In this document: positions 6,165 to 12,807 of the stretch, one piece after another
Position numbering within the stretch: the first letter of the stretch is position 1
How the letters are laid out: each line of letters begins with the position of its first letter
NCBI GenBank assembly: GCA_020052895.1
Contig: JAGVOE010000036.1
Coordinates: forward strand, 1-12,807
Length of the DNA: 12,807 bases
DNA from: Candidatus Woesebacteria bacterium
Lineage (GTDB): Bacteria; Patescibacteriota; Microgenomatia; UBA1400; MFAQ01
Reading direction: 5' to 3'
Program-made: the position numbers and the translations under genes
Notes under the pieces: model-generated
Seen by the model: only the letters and a program-made list of their open reading frames with translations
What the model was told of the DNA's origin: nothing
The model's database searches: none

Positions 6165-7307
6165 TTAAATAAAGGGTATTTTTAAAGTGAGAAACAAATT
6201 TAAAAAGTGAAAAAGGCTGAGATTTAGGTAGCCAAGCCACCAAGCTGGGGTTTCGACGAAGGCGAGCAAACCAAAAACGAGGGCCGGAGCCAAGTGTCGC
6301 TCATGAACCCTGGTCTGCAAGAAAAAGACGGCCAGGGACCATAAGAAGAGATACTTGAGAAAAGTGCGAAGTGAATAGTGTTTGGTGAGACGGTAGATGA
6401 AGAAGATTAATATTAAGACGAGAAGAAAAATAGAGATAGTACGAACGGAGAATAGACCGAGACGAACTGAGTCCTCAGCTCCGGCTGGGTAGAGGGCAAA
6501 CCAGAAGTTCCAAGCGGCATCGGAGACACCACTTGATGATCCTCCCAAAGTGGCTAGATAATTTTTGAGTGCCGCAAAAGGCAACAACCCAAAAGGCAAA
6601 TAACTGGCGAAGAAAAGAGAGACGGCGGCGATAACTCCGAGAATAATAGTCTTGAGAGGAAGTTCCTTCAACCAAACAAAGAGGTAAAAAGGAGCGAACC
6701 ATAAAGAAGTTTGTTTCGTAAGGGCCGCCAAAACGAAATAAACAATCGAAAGCATTTTTGATTTATCGGTCTTGGCTTGAAGCGCCGTATATAAAGAAAG
6801 AAGGAGAAAGAAATTTGTAATCGGCTCTATCTGCCCCCAGACAGAACTAAGGTAAATCACCGCGGGATTGAAGAAATAGAGCGAAGCCAGTAAATAGGGG
6901 TGTCTGACTTTTCTGAATTCAAAAAATTTGAAGATTAGCAAGCCGATACCCAAGTCTGCGATGATCCCGGGTAATTTGAGAAAGCCGAAACGCATATTAT
7001 CGTGATCAAACAGTGGTACCAAAAATGAGGGGAAGACGGGAAGTAGATTGTTTAGAAACAAGAAAAGATTTCTTATGCCCAAAAGTAAGAGATTTGAAAG
7101 AGCAAAAAGATAAATGGCTACCGGTGGATAATTCGCATCGTTGAAGCCCGGAAAGTGGCGGGAGTAAAAACCGTCCGGACTTAGTAAAAAAGAATTTCCC
7201 CAAACCAAGTGGTTTTTGACATCTCCGCTATATTGTGGAAACAAGAAAATTAAGCGGAGGATCAGAGCCAGAAATATGAGAGAGAAAATGGGACTAATTT
7301 TTTTCAT
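6165..7307 (-). CDS. Gpi18/PIG-M-like polytopic glycosyltransferase (GT-C), 380 aa
   Basis: Predicted membrane-embedded sugar transferase. Features seen: an N-terminal helix (about 5-24) followed by D29 in SGDVKNHLVWG; YPP at 60-62; the block NPAVIYLSSVWGQIEPI (147-163) with E161; K198 in TKQTSLWFAP; DAAWNFWFALYP (263-274); and RVHERH (333-338) near the C-terminus. This order of motifs recalls the Gpi18-related (COG5542-type) and PIG-M-like mannosyltransferases, where the first Asp and the GQxD/E block are active-site elements. The protein ends in hydrophobic segments with no soluble tail. It overlaps the upstream gene by 14 bases and abuts the downstream ATG. A segment RLTKHYSLRT (306-315) weakly resembles the 28-base repeat. 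Sugar and acceptor are unknown. Confidence 0.85.
   Translation of the reverse strand: MKKISPIFSLIFLALILRLIFLFPQYSGDVKNHLVWGNSFLLSPDGFYSRHFPGFNDANYPPVAIYLFALSNLLLLGIRNLFLFLNNLLPVFPSFLVPLFDHDNMRFGFLKLPGIIADLGIGLLIFKFFEFRKVRHPYLLASLYFFNPAVIYLSSVWGQIEPITNFFLLLSLYTALQAKTDKSKMLSIVYFVLAALTKQTSLWFAPFYLFVWLKELPLKTIILGVIAAVSLFFASYLPFGLLPFAALKNYLATLGGSSSGVSDAAWNFWFALYPAGAEDSVRLGLFSVRTISIFLLVLILIFFIYRLTKHYSLRTFLKYLFLWSLAVFFLQTRVHERHLAPALVFGLLAFVETPAWWLGYLNLSLFHFLNLFLTLKIPFI
6357..6391 (-). repeat. Possible diverged 28-base-type repeat
   Basis: The minus strand contains ACCAAACAC and CGCACTTTT. Both 9-mers occur in copy 4 (4302-4329), but here they are seven bases farther apart, which changes the reading frame between them. 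It encodes RLTKHYSLRTFL before a helix, again in a predicted cytoplasmic loop. The match is short and could be chance. Confidence 0.3.
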
Positions 7308-8496
7308 AATCTACCATCATCCAAACAAGAACGGCAACTAATCCCGCTCTAGCCATCAAGATAATGTCTTTAAAATAGCTGGAAGAGGTGAGAGACGGAG
7401 GTAGAGAAAGCCTGGAGTGTAAGAACAGACCAAGATTGAGAGTACTATCGAAAGATAAAAGTATGGCGAGCCAACAAAAGGATGTCAGCAAATACATAAA
7501 GTAATCACCCGATTTGACGGCAGAAATAATAAACCAGGGCATAATCCAAATAAGCCACTGGGGGTGAAAATGAGAGAAGACCAGACTAGATAACAGAGCG
7601 ACTGTAGTGGCGGTGGAAAGGGAAATTTTCTTCTTCCAAATTAGAACAATGGTCAGAGCGAAGAAAATGAAAAAGAAAGGAATATCTGTCCCCGAGGCTA
7701 TGGAGATACCGGCATAAGTACTCTTCCCTATTTGCTCGGCAAAGAGCGCGTAGTACTTGTAGGTAACCGAATGAAGATAAGGCAAGATACCCAGAAGATA
7801 AATGCCAAAACCAGTCGCTACAATAAGGAGTGATTTTAATAAATTCTTCTTGGTCACATAGTAATGAAGACCAATCAAGGGGAAGATAATTAGTCCGGCC
7901 GGCTTGAAGAGAGCGGATATGGCAATAAGGACGGAAGCCAAAAAAGGGCGATTTTTCTGGTACGCCAATAGTCCGACAGCAAGAAATAAAGCGATATAGA
8001 TATCTACCTGACCCAGCATAGAACTGACGTAAATGGCGATTGGATTAAAAGCCCACAATAGCATGACCAAATTCTTTTTCTTTTTATCTGCAAAAAACTG
8101 GGGTAAGAGCCAGAGTAAGGCAAGGTCTGCCAAAATCATGGGGTACTTATAAAGTAACAGTTGAAAATTTAATGGCGCCGGATTTTGAGTAACAAACTTT
8201 TCATCCCGGACCAACTCCCCTGTTTGGAGAACTATGTTTCGAAAAGGAAGGTAAAAGGCAGAAGGAATGAGATAAGCCAAGGGCTGATAATTGAATACCG
8301 TTTGATAAATATTGAGGTGAGTGCCAGAACTATCTGTGACATTTACGGAATCATAGAAGGTTAGGATTTTCCCCTCTCCGGCAATGACTTTTCCGGCTAG
8401 AGCAAGGGCACCGAGGTCTGCGTGATGAGTAAAGACAGCCAGAACTAGTCTAATTAGGATGGCGAGTATGATGAGCGGGGTTATAAATTTAGACAT
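7294..8496 (-). CDS. Gpi18/PIG-M-like polytopic glycosyltransferase (GT-C), 400 aa
   Basis: Companion of the next gene downstream, with a parallel motif order. Seen: N-terminal helix (about 5-22), D27 in THHADLGAL, NYQPLAYL (69-76), NPIAIYVSSMLGQVDIY (151-167) with D165 in the GQVD position, K198 in LFKPAGL, and SHFHPQWLIWIMPW (308-321) near the C-terminus. A loop of roughly 40 residues around 85-120 is polar and probably extracytoplasmic. This fits multi-pass GT-C enzymes that use a lipid-linked sugar outside the cytoplasm. The ATG at 8496 lies inside the end of the upstream GT2 gene (8-base overlap), and the TAG stop lies 14 bases inside the following gene. The closest family assignment rests on motif order alone. 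Confidence 0.84.
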   Translation of the reverse strand: MSKFITPLIILAILIRLVLAVFTHHADLGALALAGKVIAGEGKILTFYDSVNVTDSSGTHLNIYQTVFNYQPLAYLIPSAFYLPFRNIVLQTGELVRDEKFVTQNPAPLNFQLLLYKYPMILADLALLWLLPQFFADKKKKNLVMLLWAFNPIAIYVSSMLGQVDIYIALFLAVGLLAYQKNRPFLASVLIAISALFKPAGLIIFPLIGLHYYVTKKNLLKSLLIVATGFGIYLLGILPYLHSVTYKYYALFAEQIGKSTYAGISIASGTDIPFFFIFFALTIVLIWKKKISLSTATTVALLSSLVFSHFHPQWLIWIMPWFIISAVKSGDYFMYLLTSFCWLAILLSFDSTLNLGLFLHSRLSLPPSLTSSSYFKDIILMARAGLVAVLVWMMVDYEKN

Positions 8497-9310
8497 GTTT
8501 TTTTCTTGATGTTAAAGCTAGACCTTTTTGCCATTTTTGACCTACCCAGAGAACAGCATTGAGTATGGCCGAACCAATGGCACCATGATAAATCTGTGCT
8601 GATTTAGCCAGAGGACTCTTTAGATGGCTGGTAAAGTTACCACTGACCCCGTGAGCGTGCTGTACTTTGGCCTGGGGTAAATAGTAAACCGGTAGGCCAA
8701 ACCGGCGAAGGCGACGGCAAAACTCGACATCTTCATAATAAAGAAAATAGGTTTCATTTAAGCCGCCAACATAATCAAGAGTCGACTTGGGAACCAAGAA
8801 AGCAGCCATAACAGCCACGTCAACCGTCGTAACTTTATCTCCTGGGTTGTATTTGTTAAAACAGTTTTTACAGCCGAGAAAATAGTACTTAAAGGCATTC
8901 CAGATGGTGGGGAACATAAAACAAGAAGGCTGAATTTGACCATTATTATTGAGAAGGCGGGGAGCTACGGCTCCCAACTTGGGAGTTTTCTTGGCGAAGT
9001 CCAGTAAATATTTTAGAGCTTGGCCAACTATTCGGGTATCGGGGTTGATGATTAAGATATATTCGCCTTTGGATACTTTGATTCCCTGGTTTATGGCGAT
9101 GGAAAAACCAAGGTTTTCAGTATTGCGGATAACGGTGGGCTTGAGAGAGTGTTTCTCAGCGACCGAGGCGCCTTTGTCCGCCGGGTAATTATCTACCACG
9201 ATAATTTCTTTGGAGATACCGTCTCGGTTTTTTTGAATCGAATCCAAAAAGGGACCTATGGTTTTTTCGGAGCGGTAGCCGACGGTGATGATGGAAAGTT
9301 CCGGCTTCAT
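8489..9310 (-). CDS. GT2 family glycosyltransferase (WbbL/rhamnosyltransferase-like), 273 aa
   Basis: Soluble GT-A fold enzyme expected to use a nucleotide sugar at the cytoplasmic membrane face. The N-terminal strand is LSIITVGYRSEKT (5-17), with EIIVVDN (35-41), ENLGFSIAINQGI (65-77), the DxD-like metal and sugar-nucleotide site INPDTR (88-93), and the acceptor/base region YFLYYEDVEFCRRLRRFG (188-205). The Asp/Glu of YEDVEF are likely catalytic. LPQAKVQHAHG (211-221) is typical of the rhamnosyltransferase-like branch. An in-frame ATG at 9394 would add 28 residues, but I chose 9310: it starts MKPELSII right at the GT2 fold and forms an ATGA overlap with the upstream stop. There are no membrane segments except a short hydrophobic stretch near 244-257. 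Sugar specificity is not determinable. Confidence 0.9.
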   Translation of the reverse strand: MKPELSIITVGYRSEKTIGPFLDSIQKNRDGISKEIIVVDNYPADKGASVAEKHSLKPTVIRNTENLGFSIAINQGIKVSKGEYILIINPDTRIVGQALKYLLDFAKKTPKLGAVAPRLLNNNGQIQPSCFMFPTIWNAFKYYFLGCKNCFNKYNPGDKVTTVDVAVMAAFLVPKSTLDYVGGLNETYFLYYEDVEFCRRLRRFGLPVYYLPQAKVQHAHGVSGNFTSHLKSPLAKSAQIYHGAIGSAILNAVLWVGQKWQKGLALTSRKKHV

Positions 9311-10188
9311 ATGGTTTTTGAGACGTGGGCCAAGACGTTTTGGTCCGAGATGATAAATTTTCTTTGTAGGTGAGAATGAGATAAAAGACGCCACAGCGCT
9401 GTAATAATGATTCTGAAATAGCCCGGATGTTGGAGAGTATGTTTGAAGAGAAACAATAAATGGTCAAGTCTGTAACTAGTGTCGGACACGTTTAGCCAAT
9501 TAAATAAAAGCTCGTTTCTTTGTTTGATTAAACTAATATACGCGGGGTTTAATTTTTTGGCAGTAGATTCATGTTCGTGAAAGACCAATGCCTTGGGTTC
9601 CCAGATTATTTTGTAGCCAGACTTCCAAGCCCGGTAGCCAATATCAATATCTTCCCAGTAGAAAGGGGCATAGATTTCGTCCAGCCCACCTAGCTTGTCC
9701 CAGATTGATCGCCTGAAAATGGCACTGCCACCGGATGCCCAGCCGGAGAGAACTGGTTTGGATTTGTCTTCCCCTCGTGTAAACTGCATTTTACCTTTGG
9801 CCCAGGACATATCCGGCCATGAGGAACCTTCTTCGTTAAAAGTAATCGCAAAGACATCCGGGTCGGAAAAATAAGGAAGAGACTTGGAGGTGTATCCTTC
9901 GTGAGGACGAACATCGTTGTTAATTAGAACGAAGAATTTTGAATCTGACTTCGCTATCCCCTGGTTCACCGGCTTGGTGTAACCGAGATTAGTTTTGTTT
10001 TCAACGATGATGACCTCGGGGTAATTTTGGTTAAGCCAAACGACGGTATCATCCTCACTACCGTTATCAATAATGATTAGATGGCCGAGATGGTCGGTGT
10101 TCTTGACTATAAAAGGCAAATTTTTCTCCAGTAAATATCTAGCGTTGAAAGAGGGAATAATAATGTCGATTAATGGTTCTTTGGGCAT
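9307..10188 (-). CDS. GT2 family glycosyltransferase, 293 aa
   Basis: Soluble GT-A enzyme paired with the following GT2 gene. Seen: IDIIIPSFNARYLLEKNLP (7-25), LIIIDNGSEDDT (37-48), NKTNLGYTKPVNQGI (64-78), a DxD-like INNDV (89-93), SGGSAIFRRSIWDKLGGLDE (152-171), and YWEDIDIGYRAWKSGYKIIWEP (177-198) with acidic residues E179, D180 and D182 in the catalytic region. FHEHEST (203-209) follows. The region after about residue 215 differs from its neighbour and may bind the membrane or acceptor. The pair may act in succession on the same lipid-linked glycan; that is inference. The ATG starts four bases after the YfhO-like gene's TAG, and the TGA overlaps the next start. No Shine-Dalgarno site is visible. 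Confidence 0.9.
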   Translation of the reverse strand: MPKEPLIDIIIPSFNARYLLEKNLPFIVKNTDHLGHLIIIDNGSEDDTVVWLNQNYPEVIIVENKTNLGYTKPVNQGIAKSDSKFFVLINNDVRPHEGYTSKSLPYFSDPDVFAITFNEEGSSWPDMSWAKGKMQFTRGEDKSKPVLSGWASGGSAIFRRSIWDKLGGLDEIYAPFYWEDIDIGYRAWKSGYKIIWEPKALVFHEHESTAKKLNPAYISLIKQRNELLFNWLNVSDTSYRLDHLLFLFKHTLQHPGYFRIIITALWRLLSHSHLQRKFIISDQNVLAHVSKTI

Positions 10189-10192
10189 CTGG

Positions 10193-12478
10193 CTAAGTAT
10201 ATCTCAATAAATACAGACTGAAGAACATGAGCCCAAAGAAAGAGATTATTATCCCCGTTAGAAGATCAGAATTGTAATATACGAAGGTAATCAGGTGATC
10301 ACCTTGGGGAACAGCAATTTGTTTGAAGGTATTTTTGTACCGCTCTACTTTGACCGGGGAACCGTCTATCGATGCCTGCCAATGATCTGAGTAATTTTCG
10401 ATCAAGATAAAACGATTATCAGTAGGGGTACTGGCTGAAAATTCCCAGCTATCATCTGTTTTAGATCTAAGAGTAACTAAAGTGCCCTCACCAGATTCTT
10501 CAAGAAAATATGGAGGTGAGTAGTTTTGGTTCTCCAAAACGACGACCGGACCTTCTGAGAATACCGGTTTCCAGATCCTCTGATCAAGACTTTCACGTAT
10601 TCTTCCTTCACTATCCGGCACCGAGACTTCGTTTCGCTTCAGAGTCATAAAATACTTCACACCAAATTCACCTAGCTTATCTATGGAAGCACCGTTCTCG
10701 AAATATCGACTTATACTGCCGTGGACATCGAGACTGTTCATATACTCTTCATAACGAAGAGGTGCTATGGGATCATACCCGGAAGTTGAGTAGAAGTGGT
10801 AAACCTCCCACATATTTGGTGGTAGTAGTTCGCCGGACTCTCTCTCAAATCTAAATAAATTGGCTGATTTTGTAGCCTGATCTTTTATGAAGCTAATTGA
10901 AGGAGTTTCCGGAAATAATAAATTTTTGGGAACGAAAGGTGTTACTTTTTTGAAAAAAATAAAACTTTCTAATAATGAAAGGGTCAGGAGAGCATAAACA
11001 GCGATAGATTTTAATCTGGGTATTTTGACAGAGATGAAGACAAGGCCAAAAAAACCGGTGAGTATGACGAGAGGATAGATGGTGTTTCTAACAGCAGTGG
11101 TGAAGTTCATCTTCAACACTTCGTAAGAACCGGCTAGAGTTGGATTGGATTGACTGATAAAGTTTAGGGTTCCCAAAAGCAGACTATAGAACATAATTAA
11201 AGTTCCGGTAAAGGGAATTGTGGTTAACCAAAAAGTTTTTCTGTCTATTCTCCCCTCGAACAAATCTCTGATACTGGAACTAGCTAAAATAATACCTCCA
11301 AAAATAGTAAGAATGATGCCACGTCCGGCAGGGCTCGTGGACAACAAGGGAAGATTAAATCTATAAATTAGAAAGCCGATTGGATACTGAGTCACAAGTA
11401 AAATACCAAGAATAAAAAGCAATGTGCCGATTAAACCGAAGGAGCTAATTTTTCGAAATCTAATGATTTTGACAAGCTGATAAATGGCCAGAAAAAGAGG
11501 GATGATTCCGAAGTTAACCAACTTTTCCTGGAAGTTATAATCTCCACCAAAGTAATTCCCACTCGATGGATTTCCAAAAGCATTCGCAGAAAATAAAGTC
11601 ACCAATAATTTACTCCAAGGGATAAAACCAAAATTTACAGACGAAAGTGACTCAAGTGACCTAATTGATTGGCCGACAATTTTGAGGCTCGGAAAAATAG
11701 CCGGAGCAGAGACAATCAAAGCTAAGACGATTAATATGAGCGGTTTGAGGAGTGAAGGTAATATCTTCTTACTAGACTCAAAGAGTCTCACAGAGCCCCA
11801 AAGATAAAAGATTACAAAACAATAGCCGATGGTTTGAGGATGTCCTGAAAGTATCAAAAAAACAAGTGAAGACAAGGATAGAAACAGTGAAAGTTTTTTA
11901 TTTTGAGATGATAGATATTTTTCAAAAAAATAGATAGTCCACGGTAGCATGGCTAGTGCGAAGGAGATAGTCCCCCAGGTAAGCCAACCGATAAAAAAAC
12001 TGGACATGGTCCAACTAAAGGCCAACATCCAACCGGAAATAGAGGAGGAGAAAACGAGCTTACCTAAAAGGAAGCCGCCGAGTAGAGAGAGAAAAACTTG
12101 AGAAATAACAATCATAGACATGGCATCTATCTGTGGCAGAAAGATGTAGAAGATATTTGGGGGTGAAAAAAGCATGGTATGAAACCATGGCGACATCTCA
12201 TATCCCGAAAAAGAATAAGGGTTCCAGATGTTTAATTTGCCGTCTAGTAAGTCCGAAACACCACGATTTCTCCAGATCCAAAACTGAGAGACGGTGTCTG
12301 AAATCAGGGAATTTTTTACCGGCGGGCGAACTGCATAGCCATAACTATCATTTAGCCAAGGGTAGTACATGCCCACCGGAATATCGATGGGAAGTGGAGC
12401 GTTTTGATTCTTGAAGTAAGGAAAAAAAAGAATGCCAATAACAAAAAAAATTACCAAAAGTGGGCCTAACTTATTCAC
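10193..12478 (-). CDS. YfhO-like polytopic membrane protein with C-terminal extracytoplasmic domain, 761 aa
   Basis: The N-terminal helix (about 4-21) is followed by an extracytoplasmic loop with SDTVSQFWIWR (60-70), GKLNIWNPYSFSGYEMSP (80-97) and SPPNIFY. This layout (acidic residue, G.L..WNPY..G) is characteristic of the YfhO family. Many helices follow to about residue 505. A roughly 225-residue polar domain (about 510-735) ends with DHWQASIDGSPV (698-709) and an ITFVYYNS segment, then a last helix (about 740-758). This matches the family's usual C-terminal domain and anchor. In Bacillus subtilis, YfhO acts with CsbB and GtcA in lipoteichoic acid glycosylation, presumably as the GT-C transferase; here the substrate is unknown. 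The start is GTG at 12478. The only in-frame codon between it and an upstream TAG is CTG, so no earlier ATG is possible. Confidence 0.88.
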   Translation of the reverse strand: MNKLGPLLVIFFVIGILFFPYFKNQNAPLPIDIPVGMYYPWLNDSYGYAVRPPVKNSLISDTVSQFWIWRNRGVSDLLDGKLNIWNPYSFSGYEMSPWFHTMLFSPPNIFYIFLPQIDAMSMIVISQVFLSLLGGFLLGKLVFSSSISGWMLAFSWTMSSFFIGWLTWGTISFALAMLPWTIYFFEKYLSSQNKKLSLFLSLSSLVFLILSGHPQTIGYCFVIFYLWGSVRLFESSKKILPSLLKPLILIVLALIVSAPAIFPSLKIVGQSIRSLESLSSVNFGFIPWSKLLVTLFSANAFGNPSSGNYFGGDYNFQEKLVNFGIIPLFLAIYQLVKIIRFRKISSFGLIGTLLFILGILLVTQYPIGFLIYRFNLPLLSTSPAGRGIILTIFGGIILASSSIRDLFEGRIDRKTFWLTTIPFTGTLIMFYSLLLGTLNFISQSNPTLAGSYEVLKMNFTTAVRNTIYPLVILTGFFGLVFISVKIPRLKSIAVYALLTLSLLESFIFFKKVTPFVPKNLLFPETPSISFIKDQATKSANLFRFERESGELLPPNMWEVYHFYSTSGYDPIAPLRYEEYMNSLDVHGSISRYFENGASIDKLGEFGVKYFMTLKRNEVSVPDSEGRIRESLDQRIWKPVFSEGPVVVLENQNYSPPYFLEESGEGTLVTLRSKTDDSWEFSASTPTDNRFILIENYSDHWQASIDGSPVKVERYKNTFKQIAVPQGDHLITFVYYNSDLLTGIIISFFGLMFFSLYLLRYT

Positions 12479-12484
12479 CAGCTA

Positions 12485-12512
12485 AGTGTAGCAAATCGGG
12501 TCATTTTTTAAC
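12485..12512 (-). promoter_or_regulatory. Weak promoter-like sequence before the GTG start (speculative)
   Basis: In the only intergenic gap of note, the minus strand reads TACACT (12490-12485), six bases before the GTG at 12478. GTTAAA lies 16 bases upstream (12512-12507). TACACT is a fair -10 match; GTTAAA matches TTGACA at only three of six positions. If used, it would give a leaderless or near-leaderless transcript. It could equally be chance. Confidence 0.15.
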
Positions 12513-12807
12513 AGGCTTTTGACAAGGACCAAGTTTGGTCACCGTTAGCCCGGAAGAAATGGCGAAGGATTTGATTTCACACAGATCGGTGAAGTGTCCA
12601 CCCCAGGCGTAGACACGATCTTGATGATCTCCGTCACCTTGAATAATGAGAAAGGTGGAGTTTCCTTCCTGAAATAGTTTTCTCTTGGTCCAAAAGGAGC
12701 TGCTATCCTGGATATATTCGGGGACGTCTGGCAAATAGGCAATATCGGCCGGCTGGTAGCCGTACTTACCGGTACCGTACCACCAGAAGAGGTACTGATA
12801 GGTGTAA
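12501..12807 (-). CDS. C-terminal 101 residues of an unidentified, probably surface-glycan-related protein (5' end outside window)
   Basis: The frame is open from the right edge to TGA at 12501. The visible part begins YTYQYLFWWYGTGKYGYQP, rich in aromatic residues, and continues through a polar segment with GDGDHQDRVYAWGG to a lysine-rich end (KPVKK). It has no membrane helix in the visible portion. The Tyr/Trp-rich start loosely recalls the C-terminal extracytoplasmic parts of the PMT-like proteins in this cluster (for example FYLKIPPRDFQ), so it may be the tail of another GT-C enzyme. That is contextual inference; I do not recognise a domain. Its stop is 22 bases before the GTG of the YfhO-like gene, so the two are probably co-transcribed. 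Confidence 0.6.
   Translation of the reverse strand, partial: YTYQYLFWWYGTGKYGYQPADIAYLPDVPEYIQDSSSFWTKRKLFQEGNSTFLIIQGDGDHQDRVYAWGGHFTDLCEIKSFAISSGLTVTKLGPCQKPVKK

Larger units (their letters stand above)
1..12807 (-). other. Single co-directional surface-glycosylation gene cluster (putative operon)
   Basis: All ten genes read right to left. Seen junctions: a 22-base gap before the YfhO-like gene; then a 4-base gap, a 4-base overlap (ATGA), an 8-base overlap, a 14-base overlap, a 0-base junction (TAA directly followed by ATG), a 4-base overlap (ATGA), a 1-base gap and a final 4-base overlap (ATGA). There is no room for conventional promoters or terminators, and most starts lack an AGGAGG-like site. 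Translation of downstream genes therefore probably depends on termination-reinitiation coupling. Both ends of the unit lie outside the window. That it is one transcript is inferred from spacing only. Confidence 0.8.

Noticed and set aside
9311..9394. Longer N-terminus of the GT2 gene starting at 9394
   Set aside because: The extra 28 residues precede the usual GT2 start and overlap the upstream GT2 gene. The ATG at 9310 begins the fold directly and forms the ATGA junction seen elsewhere in the cluster.
11951..11964. CTTCGCACTAG in the YfhO-like gene as another 28-base repeat copy
   Set aside because: Only one half-unit core matches, and it lies in a membrane-helix coding stretch (SFALAM) where the codons alone can explain it.
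12133..12414. Plus-strand reading frame of 93 codons
   Set aside because: It is antisense to the YfhO-like gene over its conserved N-terminal motifs and has no sign of being a real protein.
1..12807. Alternative genetic code with TGA read as glycine, as in some CPR lineages
   Set aside because: Four genes end at TGA at positions fitting their neighbours' starts, and no gene needs an in-frame TGA.

Overview
This 12.8 kb window is a tightly packed run of ten genes, all on the minus strand. Two of them are cut by the window edges. I see no tRNA, rRNA, CRISPR array, insertion-sequence transposase or plus-strand gene. The longest non-coding gap is 22 bases, so no stretch over 300 bases lacks a gene. 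TGA, TAA and TAG all serve as stops and no gene has an in-frame TGA, so the standard bacterial code fits. Recognisable Shine-Dalgarno sites are nearly absent. Three traits fit a Candidate Phyla Radiation (Patescibacteria) genome, perhaps Microgenomates-like: dense arrays of PMT-like membrane glycosyltransferases, stop-start overlaps, and a GC-rich palindromic repeat that reads through genes as the peptide LPAGRQA. This assignment is inference; no marker gene is present.

In transcription order (right to left) the layout is as follows. (1) 12807-12501: C-terminal tail of an unidentified, probably membrane-anchored protein. (2) 12478-10193: YfhO-like membrane protein with a C-terminal extracytoplasmic domain. 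(3) 10188-9307 and (4) 9310-8489: two soluble GT2 glycosyltransferases. (5) 8496-7294 and (6) 7307-6165: two related polytopic GT-C enzymes resembling the Gpi18/PIG-M type mannosyltransferases. (7) 6164-4665, (8) 4668-2992, (9) 2990-1248 and (10) 1251 to the left edge: four tandem PMT/ArnT-like (GT39/GT83-type) paralogues. The junctions are 4-base ATGA overlaps (three), overlaps of 8 and 14 bases, or gaps of 0, 1, 4 and 22 bases. This points to one co-transcribed, translationally coupled unit.

The likely joint role is building or decorating a surface glycan or glycoprotein. The GT2 enzymes would work on the cytoplasmic side with nucleotide sugars. The seven GT-C-type proteins would transfer sugars from polyprenyl-phosphate carriers on the outer face of the membrane. 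No sugar-nucleotide synthesis, flippase or polymerase gene lies inside the window.

The most unusual feature is inside the genes. The three promoter-distal PMT paralogues carry short dispersed repeats of two families: a 51-base unit around the perfect palindrome CCTGCCTGCCGGCAGGCAGG, and a 28-base unit made of two 14-base halves. Seven copies are inserted in frame, all in loops predicted to be cytoplasmic. Equivalent loops of different paralogues carry different families, or none. The 51-base copies in two otherwise divergent paralogues are identical apart from a precise 21-base nested insertion in one of them. This looks like ongoing loop editing of glycosyltransferases by very small mobile repeats.
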